A DNA stretch of 14,881 bases, taken from assembly GCA_902470895.1 (NCBI GenBank), contig CABRID010000049.1, forward strand, positions 1-14,881, written 5' to 3'. A program made the position numbers and the translations under genes. Shown piece by piece: positions 1 through 6,586 of the stretch. The notes under the pieces were generated by a model, which was given only the letters and a program-made list of their open reading frames with translations, was not told the origin of the DNA and ran no database searches. Source of the DNA: an uncultured Collinsella sp. (GTDB lineage Bacteria; Actinomycetota; Coriobacteriia; Coriobacteriales; Coriobacteriaceae). The stretch's first letter is position 1; each line of letters begins with the position of its first letter.

Positions 1-43
1 ACAAGGAGTATCGTCGGCAGCGTCAGATGTGTATAAGAGACAG
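1..43 (+). other. Illumina Nextera i5-side adapter (artifact)
   Basis: Not genomic DNA. Positions 25-43 are the Tn5 mosaic end AGATGTGTATAAGAGACAG and 11-24 are TCGTCGGCAGCGTC, which together form the Nextera read-1 adapter. Positions 3-10 (AAGGAGTA) match, from memory, the standard i5 index 507, and 1-2 (AC) match the last bases of the flow-cell sequence before the index. The organism's sequence starts at 44. Confidence 0.98.
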
Positions 44-54
44 CCTTATATAAG

Positions 55-73
55 GGCTCGGCAAAGCCGAGCC
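55..73. repeat. Short perfect hairpin at contig start
   Basis: Eight-base arms GGCTCGGC and GCCGAGCC (55-62, 66-73) around an AAA loop. It could be the terminator of a gene cut off by the contig end, but only ACCAAATTT follows, not a clean T run. No coding region is visible between 44 and 402 on either strand. Confidence 0.4.
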
Positions 74-135
74 ACCAAATTTATATCAGCCCCAGAATAT
101 GTTTGAGAATCGTACTTGGAGTATGTGGCTGTAGC

Positions 136-256
136 GCCGGAACGGGGGCAACTTCCCAACGCATTCCGCAGGGGGCGGTACATTTTGTAGCGCGAAGCGC
201 GAATCAAAATGTACCGCATGCCCGAGGACGCGTTGGGAAGTTGCCCCCGTTCCGGC
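136..256. repeat. Nested foldback element E1 (121 bp)
   Basis: Outer arms 136-162 and 230-256 are a perfect 27-base inverted repeat. Inside is a second perfect 13-base inverted repeat (175-187 with 205-217), and at the tip GCGC-GAA-GCGC (190-200). Between outer and inner stems are CCGCAG (166-171) on the left and GAGGAC (224-229) on the right; the same two motifs occupy equivalent places in the element at 9525-9608. There is no T run, so it is not a typical intrinsic terminator, and no reading frame crosses it convincingly. As RNA or single-stranded DNA it would form one long stem with internal loops. I know no published name for it. Confidence 0.85.
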
Positions 257-296
257 CCGGACATATAGATCTACCAGCGCATTTACAAATTCGTAA

Positions 297-345
297 ACTT
301 TTTTCAAAAAAGTGCTTGCACAGTTCTCGAATCATAGGTTATTAT
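297..345 (+). promoter_or_regulatory. tRNA-Leu promoter with palindromic A/T-tract box
   Basis: A perfect 17-base palindrome, ACTTTTTTCAAAAAAGT (297-313), is followed after 2 bp by the -35 TTGCAC (316-321) and, 18 bp further, the -10 TATTAT (340-345). The same box in the same position precedes the tRNA units at 3831 and 6187, which supports the call. The predicted start near 352 leaves a leader of about 50 nt before the tRNA; 353-372 in that leader can pair (GTTGAAC with GTTCAAC). Confidence 0.75.
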
Positions 346-402
346 CTTCCTCGTTGAACGCGCGGGTTCAACAAAACGAACCGCGAATCAACAACATAGC
401 AT

Positions 403-492
403 GTCGGAGTGGCGGAATTGGCAGACGCGCTAGCTTGAGGTGCTAGTGACCGCTTTTTGGTCATGCGGGTTCAAGTCCCGCCTCCGACACCA
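403..492 (+). tRNA. tRNA-Leu (anticodon GAG)
   Basis: The acceptor stem GTCGGAG (403-409) pairs with CTCCGAC (482-488), followed by discriminator A and an encoded CCA (490-492). The anticodon stem CTAGC/GCTAG holds the loop TTGAGGT, giving anticodon GAG. The T arm is GCGGG-TTCAAGT-CCCGC (465-481). The long variable arm (GACCGC...TTGGTC region) is typical of a class II leucine tRNA. Confidence 0.97.
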
Positions 493-503
493 TCGCATTC
501 GAG

Positions 504-525
504 AAGCCTCTTCGGAGGCTTTTTT
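504..525 (+). terminator. Intrinsic terminator after tRNA-Leu
   Basis: Stem AAGCCTC (504-510) / GAGGCTT (515-521) with a stable TTCG loop, running into six T (520-525). It lies 12 nt after the tRNA 3' end and only 26 bp before the next start codon. Confidence 0.9.
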
Positions 526-551
526 GTTACCGATAGACGGTGAGGTCCACG

Positions 552-2897
552 ATGGAAACGCTTGAGCGCAACGAGTGGGCAGACGTTGCCCAACTGGTCG
601 AGATCACGAGCGATGCTGTCATCATTTGTGAGCTCGACGGAACCATTCTGCATGTGAATAATCGTTTGCTCGATTTGATGTGCGAGGAGCGCGCTGACGT
701 CATTAACGGTGATGTCAAAGACGTTCTGTACTCGTCTGCCTTTGAGCGCGCGACCGAACATCGTCTGCCGTTTGAGACCGATGGCTCCGAGAGCGAGCTG
801 ATGCTCAAGCTGAGCGACGGGTCCTTTATTCCCGTCTTGGTCCGCGCAGGTTCCGTTACGCCTCCGCGTATCTTTGGACGCCGTGCACCGCGTGTCCTGG
901 TGGCGCTTCACAGTATCGAAGAGCAGTATTCCCACGACCGTCAGCTCAAACGTGCGCTATCGGAGCTTAGAGTGGCGAATAAACGCCTTTCGGGCACCCT
1001 TTCGGTCATTATGAGCACCGTGGGCTCCGATGAGCTCCCCAGCTTGCTCGATACCGTTTTGAATCAGCTTGTTGGAACGCTCGATGCCTTCGGTGCGGCT
1101 ATCTATTTTTCCGAGAGTGGCGGCTTTAAGCTCCGCGGTGTTTCTAAGGAGCTTGAGGACAGCTATCTGCCCGAGTTTATGCCGTACGGCGCGGGCATTC
1201 CGACCTACGTGCTTCGCGAATCTCGTGCCTGTCGCCTGTCGATTCAGCAGGACCTTGAGGGCGACCGGGTTGCTTCGGGCATGTTCATGGATTTGGACAA
1301 TCGTTCCAAGCACTTGCTGCGCGTGCAGGATATGCCCCCGTATCGCAGCGAGATCTGTCTTCCCGTGTTTTACGGCACGCAGGTCCTTGGCGTGTTGGAA
1401 GTTGGCTGGAAACGTCCCCAGGCGCCACTTGCCTATGACGTTAACGTACTCGAGGTCATCTGCGATTACCTGTCTATTCAGCTTGTCGGCATGGCGTCGA
1501 GCTTACGTTCGCGCCGCACGGCGGAGCTCGGCCGCTCACTCAATTTGCTGCGCGACGAACTGTTTACCTATCTCGATGATCCCGTTGCCGCTTCGCGAGC
1601 GGTGTCGACGGAAATCTGCACGGTGCTCAATTGTCATTTCTGCCCCGTGGAATATGACGCGAGTCTTGACACCTATGTCATCGATTTTGAGGGCGGCAGT
1701 CGCGTGGCACTACCGGGAGACCCTGAGTCGCTCTTCTTTTCCACCACCGCACCGGCTGCGCGTTTGGGGGTTGCTTCCGATGGTTTTGGGCAGTCGGTGC
1801 TGGGCGGTGCGAGCGCTGATGATCTTAAGCATGTGCGCTTGACCCGCGTCGACGAATCCATGCCTATGGGCGGATGGTTGAGGGCTCATGGCCTGCCGTG
1901 CCAGGGCCTCTATGTCGATTCCGGCTTCGAGGCGGGACGCGTTCGCTCGGAGGGCGGCGGTCAGCGGAACAACGATGCAATCGTTCCCGCCGACGTTGCC
2001 AAGGGGCCGACGAGGCGCGCTTTGCTGCTCCGTGATGGCAGCCAAGAACCAATTGACGACCTTGAATACGACTACCTGGTGCATCTGGCGCATGACTTTG
2101 AGCTGATTTATGAAGGCGAATCTCAAAAGCGCGAGGAGCGTCATATCGCTCAGACGCTTCAGATTGGCATGAGAAATTCGCTTGGTGACGTTCCGGGCAT
2201 TGCAACCGATTCGGTATACCTATCGGCAACGAATTCTGCGTTGGTCGGCGGTGACTTCTATACGCTTGTCCGACTTCCCGACGATTGTGCCGTTATGATT
2301 TTGGGCGATGTATCCGGCAAGGGCATCGAGGCGGCATCCATGTCCGCACTCGTCAAGACGGCGCTGACGGCCTATGCCTGGGAGGGTGCGGGGCCTGCCC
2401 GTATGGCACGCTCGCTCAATAGCATGCTCATGGGCTTTTCGAGGGTCGAGACGTTTGTAACGGCGTTTATTGCCAAGATCGATCTTAAAGCGGGCCGCGC
2501 TACCTATTGCTCGGCGGGACATCCTCCCACTATGGTCATTAGGCCGTCGTCGACGCCGCTTGGCGGTGGAGAGACCTGCGGGGGAGAAGTGGAGCTCCTT
2601 GGGTGCCAGTCGGGTGTGATCGGTGCCTTTGAGAGCATGGTGTACGAGACGGGCGTGTTTACATTCGCTCCTGGTGACATGCTATTTATGTATACCGACG
2701 GAACGATCGAAGCACGCGATCGCTCGGGTGCTTTCTTTGGCGAGCAGCGCCTTCGTGACCTTTTGCTTTCTGTTTCGAGTGAGGGCGTATCGGGAATCTG
2801 CGGTAAGGTCTTGAGCGAGCTTGACCGCTTTACCGAGTCGGCGCTGGACGATGACATCGCGCTGGTTTCCCTTGAATTATTACGGGGTCGATCGTAG
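552..2897 (+). CDS. PAS-GAF sensor serine phosphatase (PP2C, SpoIIE/RsbU type)
   Basis: A 781-residue soluble protein, predicted to dephosphorylate a STAS-domain anti-sigma antagonist in a partner-switching pathway. Domains in order: PAS-like (about 12-100, with ITSDAVIICELDGTILHVNNRL), a helical linker, GAF-like (about 150-315, ending VLGVLEVGW), a less conserved stretch, and a C-terminal PP2C/SpoIIE phosphatase (about 540-780). Metal-site motifs are intact: GGDFY (566), GDVSGKG (585), CSAGHPP, YTDGT (714-718) and DDDIALV (766-772). No membrane segment or signal peptide is seen, so the signal is probably cytoplasmic. I prefer ATG 552 over in-frame GTG 540, because GTG 540 lies inside the Shine-Dalgarno GGTGAGG (539-545). 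There is no room for a full promoter between the tRNA-Leu terminator and the gene, so expression may depend on readthrough. The substrate is probably the next gene's STAS domain (inference). Confidence 0.9.
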   Translation: METLERNEWADVAQLVEITSDAVIICELDGTILHVNNRLLDLMCEERADVINGDVKDVLYSSAFERATEHRLPFETDGSESELMLKLSDGSFIPVLVRAGSVTPPRIFGRRAPRVLVALHSIEEQYSHDRQLKRALSELRVANKRLSGTLSVIMSTVGSDELPSLLDTVLNQLVGTLDAFGAAIYFSESGGFKLRGVSKELEDSYLPEFMPYGAGIPTYVLRESRACRLSIQQDLEGDRVASGMFMDLDNRSKHLLRVQDMPPYRSEICLPVFYGTQVLGVLEVGWKRPQAPLAYDVNVLEVICDYLSIQLVGMASSLRSRRTAELGRSLNLLRDELFTYLDDPVAASRAVSTEICTVLNCHFCPVEYDASLDTYVIDFEGGSRVALPGDPESLFFSTTAPAARLGVASDGFGQSVLGGASADDLKHVRLTRVDESMPMGGWLRAHGLPCQGLYVDSGFEAGRVRSEGGGQRNNDAIVPADVAKGPTRRALLLRDGSQEPIDDLEYDYLVHLAHDFELIYEGESQKREERHIAQTLQIGMRNSLGDVPGIATDSVYLSATNSALVGGDFYTLVRLPDDCAVMILGDVSGKGIEAASMSALVKTALTAYAWEGAGPARMARSLNSMLMGFSRVETFVTAFIAKIDLKAGRATYCSAGHPPTMVIRPSSTPLGGGETCGGEVELLGCQSGVIGAFESMVYETGVFTFAPGDMLFMYTDGTIEARDRSGAFFGEQRLRDLLLSVSSEGVSGICGKVLSELDRFTESALDDDIALVSLELLRGRS

Positions 2898-2978
2898 GCC
2901 GCGACGTTTGACGGGCAAAATCTGCGCGGTTGCAGATACGTATGCATCGAGCGAGCTCTTTTGGGGAACCATGGTCGT

Positions 2979-3725
2979 ATGAACGAGTGGAATGACATAG
3001 CGGTTTTGACGCCACCGGGTGATGTCGACATCGCCTCGGTGCCCGTGCTGCGCCGACGGTTGGATAATTTGATCGACCGGGGCGTGCGCCGCGTTGTCAT
3101 CAATTGCCAGGCCGTGGGCTTTATCGACTCGACGGGTTTGGCGTTTTTGCTTACGCGCGCCAGAGAGCTCATGAGGCGAGAGGGCCTGCTTTCGCTCGTT
3201 AACGCCTCCGATGAGGTCGTTCGCTTTTTGGAAATTGCCCGACTTGTCGACATCCTGCATGTCGCGGGCCCGGCGCGTGAGTCGATTCCCGCCATTCCGG
3301 TGGGAGAGTTGCCGCGATGGAGCAAGAGCGTCGAAGTGCAACGAGGTATCGAGAATCTCCCGTATTATCGGCACCGTGTGGCCGAGCTTCTCGAATCACT
3401 TCCCCTGAGGCGTGATGAACGTTATGACGTAGCATTGGCGTTGGGGGAGGCATTGGGTAACGCATATGACCATGCGGGCGGTGTTGGCTGCATCCTGACG
3501 GTTCAGGCCTATGGGGACCGCGTTGTGCTCGAGGTGCTTGATCGGGGCGCTGGCTATTCTATCGATGGGGCGAGCGAGCCGGTTGCATCTGAGGAACGCG
3601 GACGCGGTATCAAGCTTATGCGCATGCTCGTCGATAATGTGGAAGTTGCCCGTCGTACGGATGGCGCCGGCACGCGCGTTCGGATGGTGAAGCTGTTTGG
3701 CTCAGCATTGGAATCGTGCGCATAG
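2979..3725 (+). CDS. STAS domain - RsbW/SpoIIAB-like ATPase fusion
   Basis: A 248-residue protein joining two normally separate partners. Residues 1-100 are a STAS domain (SpoIIAA/RsbV type) with GDVDIASVP and FIDSTGLAF; S51 aligns with the phosphorylated serine of that family. Residues about 115-245 are a GHKL ATPase/kinase domain: N box with E157 and N161 (LGEALGNAYDH), G1 box LEVLDRGAGYS, G2 box ERGRGIKLMRMLVDN and a TRVRMVK end. In the classical system the kinase phosphorylates the STAS protein and the PP2C enzyme reverses this; the phosphatase gene lies 81 bp upstream on the same strand, so one operon is likely. ATG 2979 is chosen, with GGGGAA about 10 nt upstream; TTG 2961 in the same frame is possible. 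No sigma factor gene is nearby, so the output is unknown. Confidence 0.88.
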   Translation: MNEWNDIAVLTPPGDVDIASVPVLRRRLDNLIDRGVRRVVINCQAVGFIDSTGLAFLLTRARELMRREGLLSLVNASDEVVRFLEIARLVDILHVAGPARESIPAIPVGELPRWSKSVEVQRGIENLPYYRHRVAELLESLPLRRDERYDVALALGEALGNAYDHAGGVGCILTVQAYGDRVVLEVLDRGAGYSIDGASEPVASEERGRGIKLMRMLVDNVEVARRTDGAGTRVRMVKLFGSALESCA

Positions 3726-3745
3726 CGCCTTGACTTGGCGTTATT
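3726..3745 (+). terminator. Weak possible terminator after the STAS-ATPase gene
   Basis: CGCC (3726-3729) and GGCG (3737-3740) around a 7-nt loop, then TTATTT, starting directly after the stop codon. The stem is only 4 bp, so the call is weak. Confidence 0.3.
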
Positions 3746-3770
3746 TACCTGCGCGAACTTGCATTGAGCA

Positions 3771-3818
3771 ACTTTTTTGAAAAAAGTACTTGCGTCTTTA
3801 GGACAACTCGCGTAAATT
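3771..3818 (+). promoter_or_regulatory. Promoter of the tRNA-Gly/Cys/Gly unit with palindromic box
   Basis: Perfect 17-base palindrome ACTTTTTTGAAAAAAGT (3771-3787), 2 bp gap, -35 TTGCGT (3790-3795), 17-bp spacer, -10 TAAATT (3813-3818). tRNA-Gly begins at 3831. The arrangement matches the boxes upstream of tRNA-Leu and of the third tRNA-Gly. Confidence 0.8.
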
Positions 3819-3830
3819 AATAACCCGCAA

Positions 3831-3906
3831 GCGGACATGGCTCAGTTGGTAGAGCACAACCTTGCCAAGGTTGGGGTCGCGGGTTCGAGCCCCGTTGTCC
3901 GCTCCA
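3831..3906 (+). tRNA. tRNA-Gly (anticodon GCC), copy 1
   Basis: 76 nt with CCA encoded. Acceptor GCGGACA (3831-3837) pairs with TGTCCGC (3896-3902); anticodon stem CAACC/GGTTG with loop TTGCCAA gives GCC; T loop TTCGAGC. Identical over its full length to the copies at 4058 and 6187. Confidence 0.98.
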
Positions 3907-3916
3907 TTGCATTTCC

Positions 3917-3940
3917 GGACCGTCTCAAGCGGTCCTTTTT
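3917..3940 (+). terminator. Hairpin with T run between tRNA-Gly and tRNA-Cys
   Basis: GGACCG (3917-3922) / CGGTCC (3930-3935), 7-nt loop, TTTTT 3936-3940. tRNA-Cys starts 2 nt later, so any transcript of tRNA-Cys from the upstream promoter must read through it. It may be a partial terminator or a processing site. Confidence 0.8.
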
Positions 3941-3941
3941 C

Positions 3942-4015
3942 GGCGAAGTGGCCAAGTGGTAAGGCAGAGGCCTGCAAAGCCTTTACCCCCGGTTCGAATC
4001 CGGGCTTCGCCTCCA
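3942..4015 (+). tRNA. tRNA-Cys (anticodon GCA)
   Basis: 74 nt including encoded CCA. Acceptor GGCGAAG (3942-3948) / CTTCGCC (4005-4011), discriminator T as usual for cysteine, anticodon loop CTGCAAA giving GCA, T arm with TTCGAAT. No promoter fits in the 35 bp after tRNA-Gly copy 1. Confidence 0.97.
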
Positions 4016-4024
4016 GGCAACATC

Positions 4025-4050
4025 CGGGCGCTCCGGCGCCCGTTTTGTTT
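4025..4050 (+). terminator. Hairpin with T run between tRNA-Cys and tRNA-Gly copy 2
   Basis: CGGGCGC (4025-4031) / GCGCCCG (4036-4042) with a TCCG loop, followed by TTTTGTTT. It has the form of an intrinsic terminator although another tRNA gene follows 7 nt later without a visible promoter. Confidence 0.82.
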
Positions 4051-4057
4051 TACATAT

Positions 4058-4133
4058 GCGGACATGGCTCAGTTGGTAGAGCACAACCTTGCCAAGGTTG
4101 GGGTCGCGGGTTCGAGCCCCGTTGTCCGCTCCA
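4058..4133 (+). tRNA. tRNA-Gly (anticodon GCC), copy 2
   Basis: Identical in all 76 positions to copies 1 and 3, CCA encoded. No copy of the palindromic promoter box lies in front, so it is probably the last member of the unit starting at 3831. Confidence 0.98.
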
Positions 4134-4141
4134 AGCGCAAC

Positions 4142-4171
4142 AGCCCGACTACCACGGTAGCCGGGCTTTTT
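4142..4171 (+). terminator. Terminator of the tRNA-Gly/Cys/Gly unit
   Basis: Two stacked stems, AGCCCG/CGGGCT (4142-4147, 4162-4167) and CTACC/GGTAG (4149-4153, 4156-4160) separated by one mismatch, then a T run to 4171. Confidence 0.9.
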
Positions 4172-4311
4172 CGTACCCGTCGCTTGGGCTCGAACCCGAG
4201 AGGGAGCGAGCGTTTTGGGGCGTGGCTGTGGCGTTGTTTGCCGCGAATGTCCGCTTTGGGCGTATCATCGTGGGCATCTCGCATAACCTCGTTGCAAGGG
4301 AGATACGCCCC

Positions 4312-6045
4312 ATGGCTACAGAAAAGTCTTCTTCGCGCTCATGGATGTCCGATGCCGCGATTTATCAGATCTACCCGCGCTCGTTTAAGGATTCGACTGG
4401 TTCGGGTCTGGGCGATATCGCGGGCATTACCCAGAAGATGGACTATCTTGAGCGGCTGGGTATCGAGGCCATCTGGCTGAGCCCGTTTTACCCATCGCCT
4501 CTTGTCGATGGTGGCTATGATGTGGCGGACTACTGCGATGTCGACCCACGTCTCGGCTCGCTTGACGACTTCGATGACATGATCGCTGCGGCTCACGCGC
4601 ACGGCATCAAGGTCATCGTCGACATCGTGCCCAACCATTCATCCAACCAGCACCCCTGGTTCAAAGCCGCTCTTGCCGCCGGCCCCGGATCGCCCGAGCG
4701 CGCCCGTTATATCTTCCGCGATGGTCGCGGCGAGCATGGTGAGCTGCCTCCCACCAATTGGAATGCCAACTTTGGCGGCCCCGCCTGGACGCGTGTTGCG
4801 GACGGTCAGTGGTATCTGCACATGTTTACGCCCGAGCAGCCGGACTTTGACTGGTCATGCCCCGAGGTTCACGCGTTCTTTTGCGACGTCCTGGCGTTTT
4901 GGAGCGATCGAGGCGTCGACGGCTTTCGCATTGATGTGGCGCAGGGTCTCGCCAAGGATCTCGACCGCGATGACCTCGACCGGTGGCATCTCGCCGAGGG
5001 CGATGACATGGTTGACGACGGTACCCATCCACTGTGGGACCGCAACGAGGTCCATGAGATCTATCGCGAGTGGCGTCGCGTGTTTGACCGCTATGATCCG
5101 CCGCGCAGCGCCGTTGCCGAGGCGTGGGTGCTGCCCGAGCGCCAGTATCTCTACGCGCGCCCCAGCGAGCTTGGCCAGACATTCAATTTTGAGTTTGCCA
5201 AGGCCACTTGGACCTATGATGACATGCACACTGCAATCGAGAAGGGCTTGAAGGCAGCCGTCGAATCCGATTCCGCCTCGACCTGGGTACTCTCCAACCA
5301 CGACGTGCCGCGCGTGGCGACACGCTATGCCCTGCCGCAAATCAAGGCGACGCGCTACCACCAGATTGCGCTCGACTGGCTCTTACGCGACGGGTCGTCT
5401 TATGACGAGGACCGTGAACTCGGCGAGCGCCGCGCGCGGGCGGCCCTTTTGCTTGAGCTGGCGCTTCCGGGCTCGGCATACGTGTACCAGGGTGAGGAGC
5501 TCGGCCTTTTTGAGGTGGCTGACATCCCGTGGGCTGCACTCGAAGACCCTACTGCGACCAATACGCACGGACCGAAGCGCGAGAAGGGGCGCGACGGCTG
5601 TCGCGTGCCCCTGCCGTGGGTGGCGGCGGACGATCCCGCGCAAGGCGGATCGTTTGGGTTTTCACCGGCGGACGCCGATGCGGTGCCCCATCTGCCGCAG
5701 CCTGCATGGTTTTCCGATTACGCTGCCGATAGGGAAGAAGCGGATCCGACATCGATGCTTGCGCTCTATCGTGACGCCCTCTGGCTGCGGCGCAAGCTGC
5801 GCGGGTGCGCCAACGATCTTGCGTGGCTCGATCTTGACGGGCGCACCGGCCTTGCGGATGGTGCTGAGGGCGCTGAAGGCGGCGTCATCGCCTATCGCCG
5901 TGACAACGGCTGGGCGTGTGTGACGAACTTTGGCGCAGCGCTCGTGGAATTGCCGGAGGGCAGGGTCCTGCTCACCTCATCACCGCTTGCAGACGGCAGG
6001 CTCGCACAGGACAGCTCTGCTTGGATTATGCTCGGTGAGATGTAA
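4312..6045 (+). CDS. GH13 alpha-glucosidase / oligo-1,6-glucosidase-type enzyme
   Basis: A 577-residue cytoplasmic glycoside hydrolase of family 13, expected to release glucose from short alpha-glucosides (maltose, isomaltose or sucrose-type; the exact linkage cannot be read from sequence). The start of the barrel (AAIYQIYPRSFKDSTGSGLGDI, in part) and all conserved regions are present: VDIVPNHS (104-111), DGFRIDVA with nucleophile D208, AVAEAWV with acid/base E270, and SNHDVPR with D331. QPDFDW is the usual companion motif. The length fits actinobacterial alpha-glucosidases. No signal peptide is seen, so the substrate must be imported. ATG 4312 follows AAGGGAGA (4296-4303) with 8 nt spacing; the open frame back to 3862 only runs through tRNA genes. 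It stands alone between two tRNA units, with no transporter or LacI-type regulator beside it. Confidence 0.92.
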   Translation: MATEKSSSRSWMSDAAIYQIYPRSFKDSTGSGLGDIAGITQKMDYLERLGIEAIWLSPFYPSPLVDGGYDVADYCDVDPRLGSLDDFDDMIAAAHAHGIKVIVDIVPNHSSNQHPWFKAALAAGPGSPERARYIFRDGRGEHGELPPTNWNANFGGPAWTRVADGQWYLHMFTPEQPDFDWSCPEVHAFFCDVLAFWSDRGVDGFRIDVAQGLAKDLDRDDLDRWHLAEGDDMVDDGTHPLWDRNEVHEIYREWRRVFDRYDPPRSAVAEAWVLPERQYLYARPSELGQTFNFEFAKATWTYDDMHTAIEKGLKAAVESDSASTWVLSNHDVPRVATRYALPQIKATRYHQIALDWLLRDGSSYDEDRELGERRARAALLLELALPGSAYVYQGEELGLFEVADIPWAALEDPTATNTHGPKREKGRDGCRVPLPWVAADDPAQGGSFGFSPADADAVPHLPQPAWFSDYAADREEADPTSMLALYRDALWLRRKLRGCANDLAWLDLDGRTGLADGAEGAEGGVIAYRRDNGWACVTNFGAALVELPEGRVLLTSSPLADGRLAQDSSAWIMLGEM

Positions 6046-6127
6046 GGACCTCTTGCGGCGAGTTTGCGTTTGCCTGCACCTTCTGTGGCGGCTGATGTCT
6101 TCGCGAGGTTCGCGAGGGCGTCGCAAA

Positions 6128-6174
6128 ACTTTTCAAAAAAAGTTCTTGCATAGGATGCGGGCATCACGTAAGAT
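6128..6174 (+). promoter_or_regulatory. Promoter of the tRNA-Gly/tRNA-Val unit with palindromic box
   Basis: ACTTTTCAAAAAAAGT (6128-6143, an imperfect form of the box), 2 bp, -35 TTGCAT (6146-6151), 17 bp, -10 TAAGAT (6169-6174), tRNA start 6187. The box-to--35 distance is identical to the other two tRNA promoters. Just upstream TCGCGA-GGT-TCGCGA (6101-6115) can form a hairpin after the glucosidase gene but lacks a T run. Confidence 0.78.
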
Positions 6175-6186
6175 TAATCCCCGTAA

Positions 6187-6262
6187 GCGGACATGGCTCA
6201 GTTGGTAGAGCACAACCTTGCCAAGGTTGGGGTCGCGGGTTCGAGCCCCGTTGTCCGCTCCA
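6187..6262 (+). tRNA. tRNA-Gly (anticodon GCC), copy 3
   Basis: Identical in all 76 positions to the copies at 3831 and 4058. Only 3 nt (TTT) separate it from tRNA-Val, so the two are one transcript. Confidence 0.98.
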
Positions 6263-6265
6263 TTT

Positions 6266-6340
6266 GGGCGTTTAGCTCAGGGGGAGAGCGCTTCCCTGAC
6301 ACGGAAGAGGTCAGAAGTTCAAATCTTCTAACGCCCACCA
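6266..6340 (+). tRNA. tRNA-Val (anticodon GAC)
   Basis: 75 nt with encoded CCA (6338-6340). Acceptor GGGCGTT (6266-6272) pairs with AACGCCC (6330-6336); anticodon stem CTTCC/GGAAG with loop CTGACAC gives GAC; T loop TTCAAAT. Confidence 0.97.
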
Positions 6341-6348
6341 AATGTTCG

Positions 6349-6387
6349 CAGCTCAGAGGCTATGTCCTCTGGGCTGTTTTTGTTTTT
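6349..6387 (+). terminator. Terminator of the tRNA-Gly/tRNA-Val unit
   Basis: An 11-bp stem, CAGCTCAGAGG (6349-6359) with CCTCTGGGCTG (6366-6376, one G-T pair), followed by TTTTTGTTTTT. Confidence 0.93.
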
Positions 6388-6586
6388 CCACCAAGCACGC
6401 CGCCAAATAAGCCACCAAATATTGATCCAAGGTCTGTACGCGATGGTCTTCGCGTCCCGTAGAGGTGCCGGCAGATTGCATACGTCCTGGCCGATCGTGA
6501 CCGCAACATGTTGGTCAAGCATAATCTTTTGGATTCTTTTGGCGTGAGCGGCTTGGTTTTGGTAGGATTTGTCAGCGGCTTGACTA
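6388..6586. other. Intergenic stretch without a supported gene
   Basis: The + strand has only short frames without ribosome binding sites. On the minus strand a frame runs from about 6591 down to 6328 (with NPLSQAADKSYQNQAAHAKR near its start), but it ends inside the tRNA-Val terminator and tRNA, has no Shine-Dalgarno, and I recognise no family. It could be a decayed remnant beside a tRNA; that is only a guess. Confidence 0.5.

Noticed and set aside
44..402. Short open frames in the first 400 bp
   Set aside because: They lie in the foldback element E1, the tRNA-Leu promoter and adapter bases, without binding sites or recognisable protein content.
4183..4200. T-arm-like segment suggesting a decayed tRNA on the minus strand
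   Set aside because: Only a GGG/CCC stem with TTCGA matches; no acceptor or anticodon arm can be placed.
3862..4311. N-terminal extension of the GH13 frame by 150 residues
   Set aside because: It reads through three tRNA genes and their terminators. The GH13 domain and a good Shine-Dalgarno begin at 4312.
6193..6462. 89-residue frame starting inside tRNA-Gly copy 3
   Set aside because: It is made of two tRNA genes and a terminator; the MAQLVEHNLAKVG opening is a well-known false protein over tRNA-Gly.
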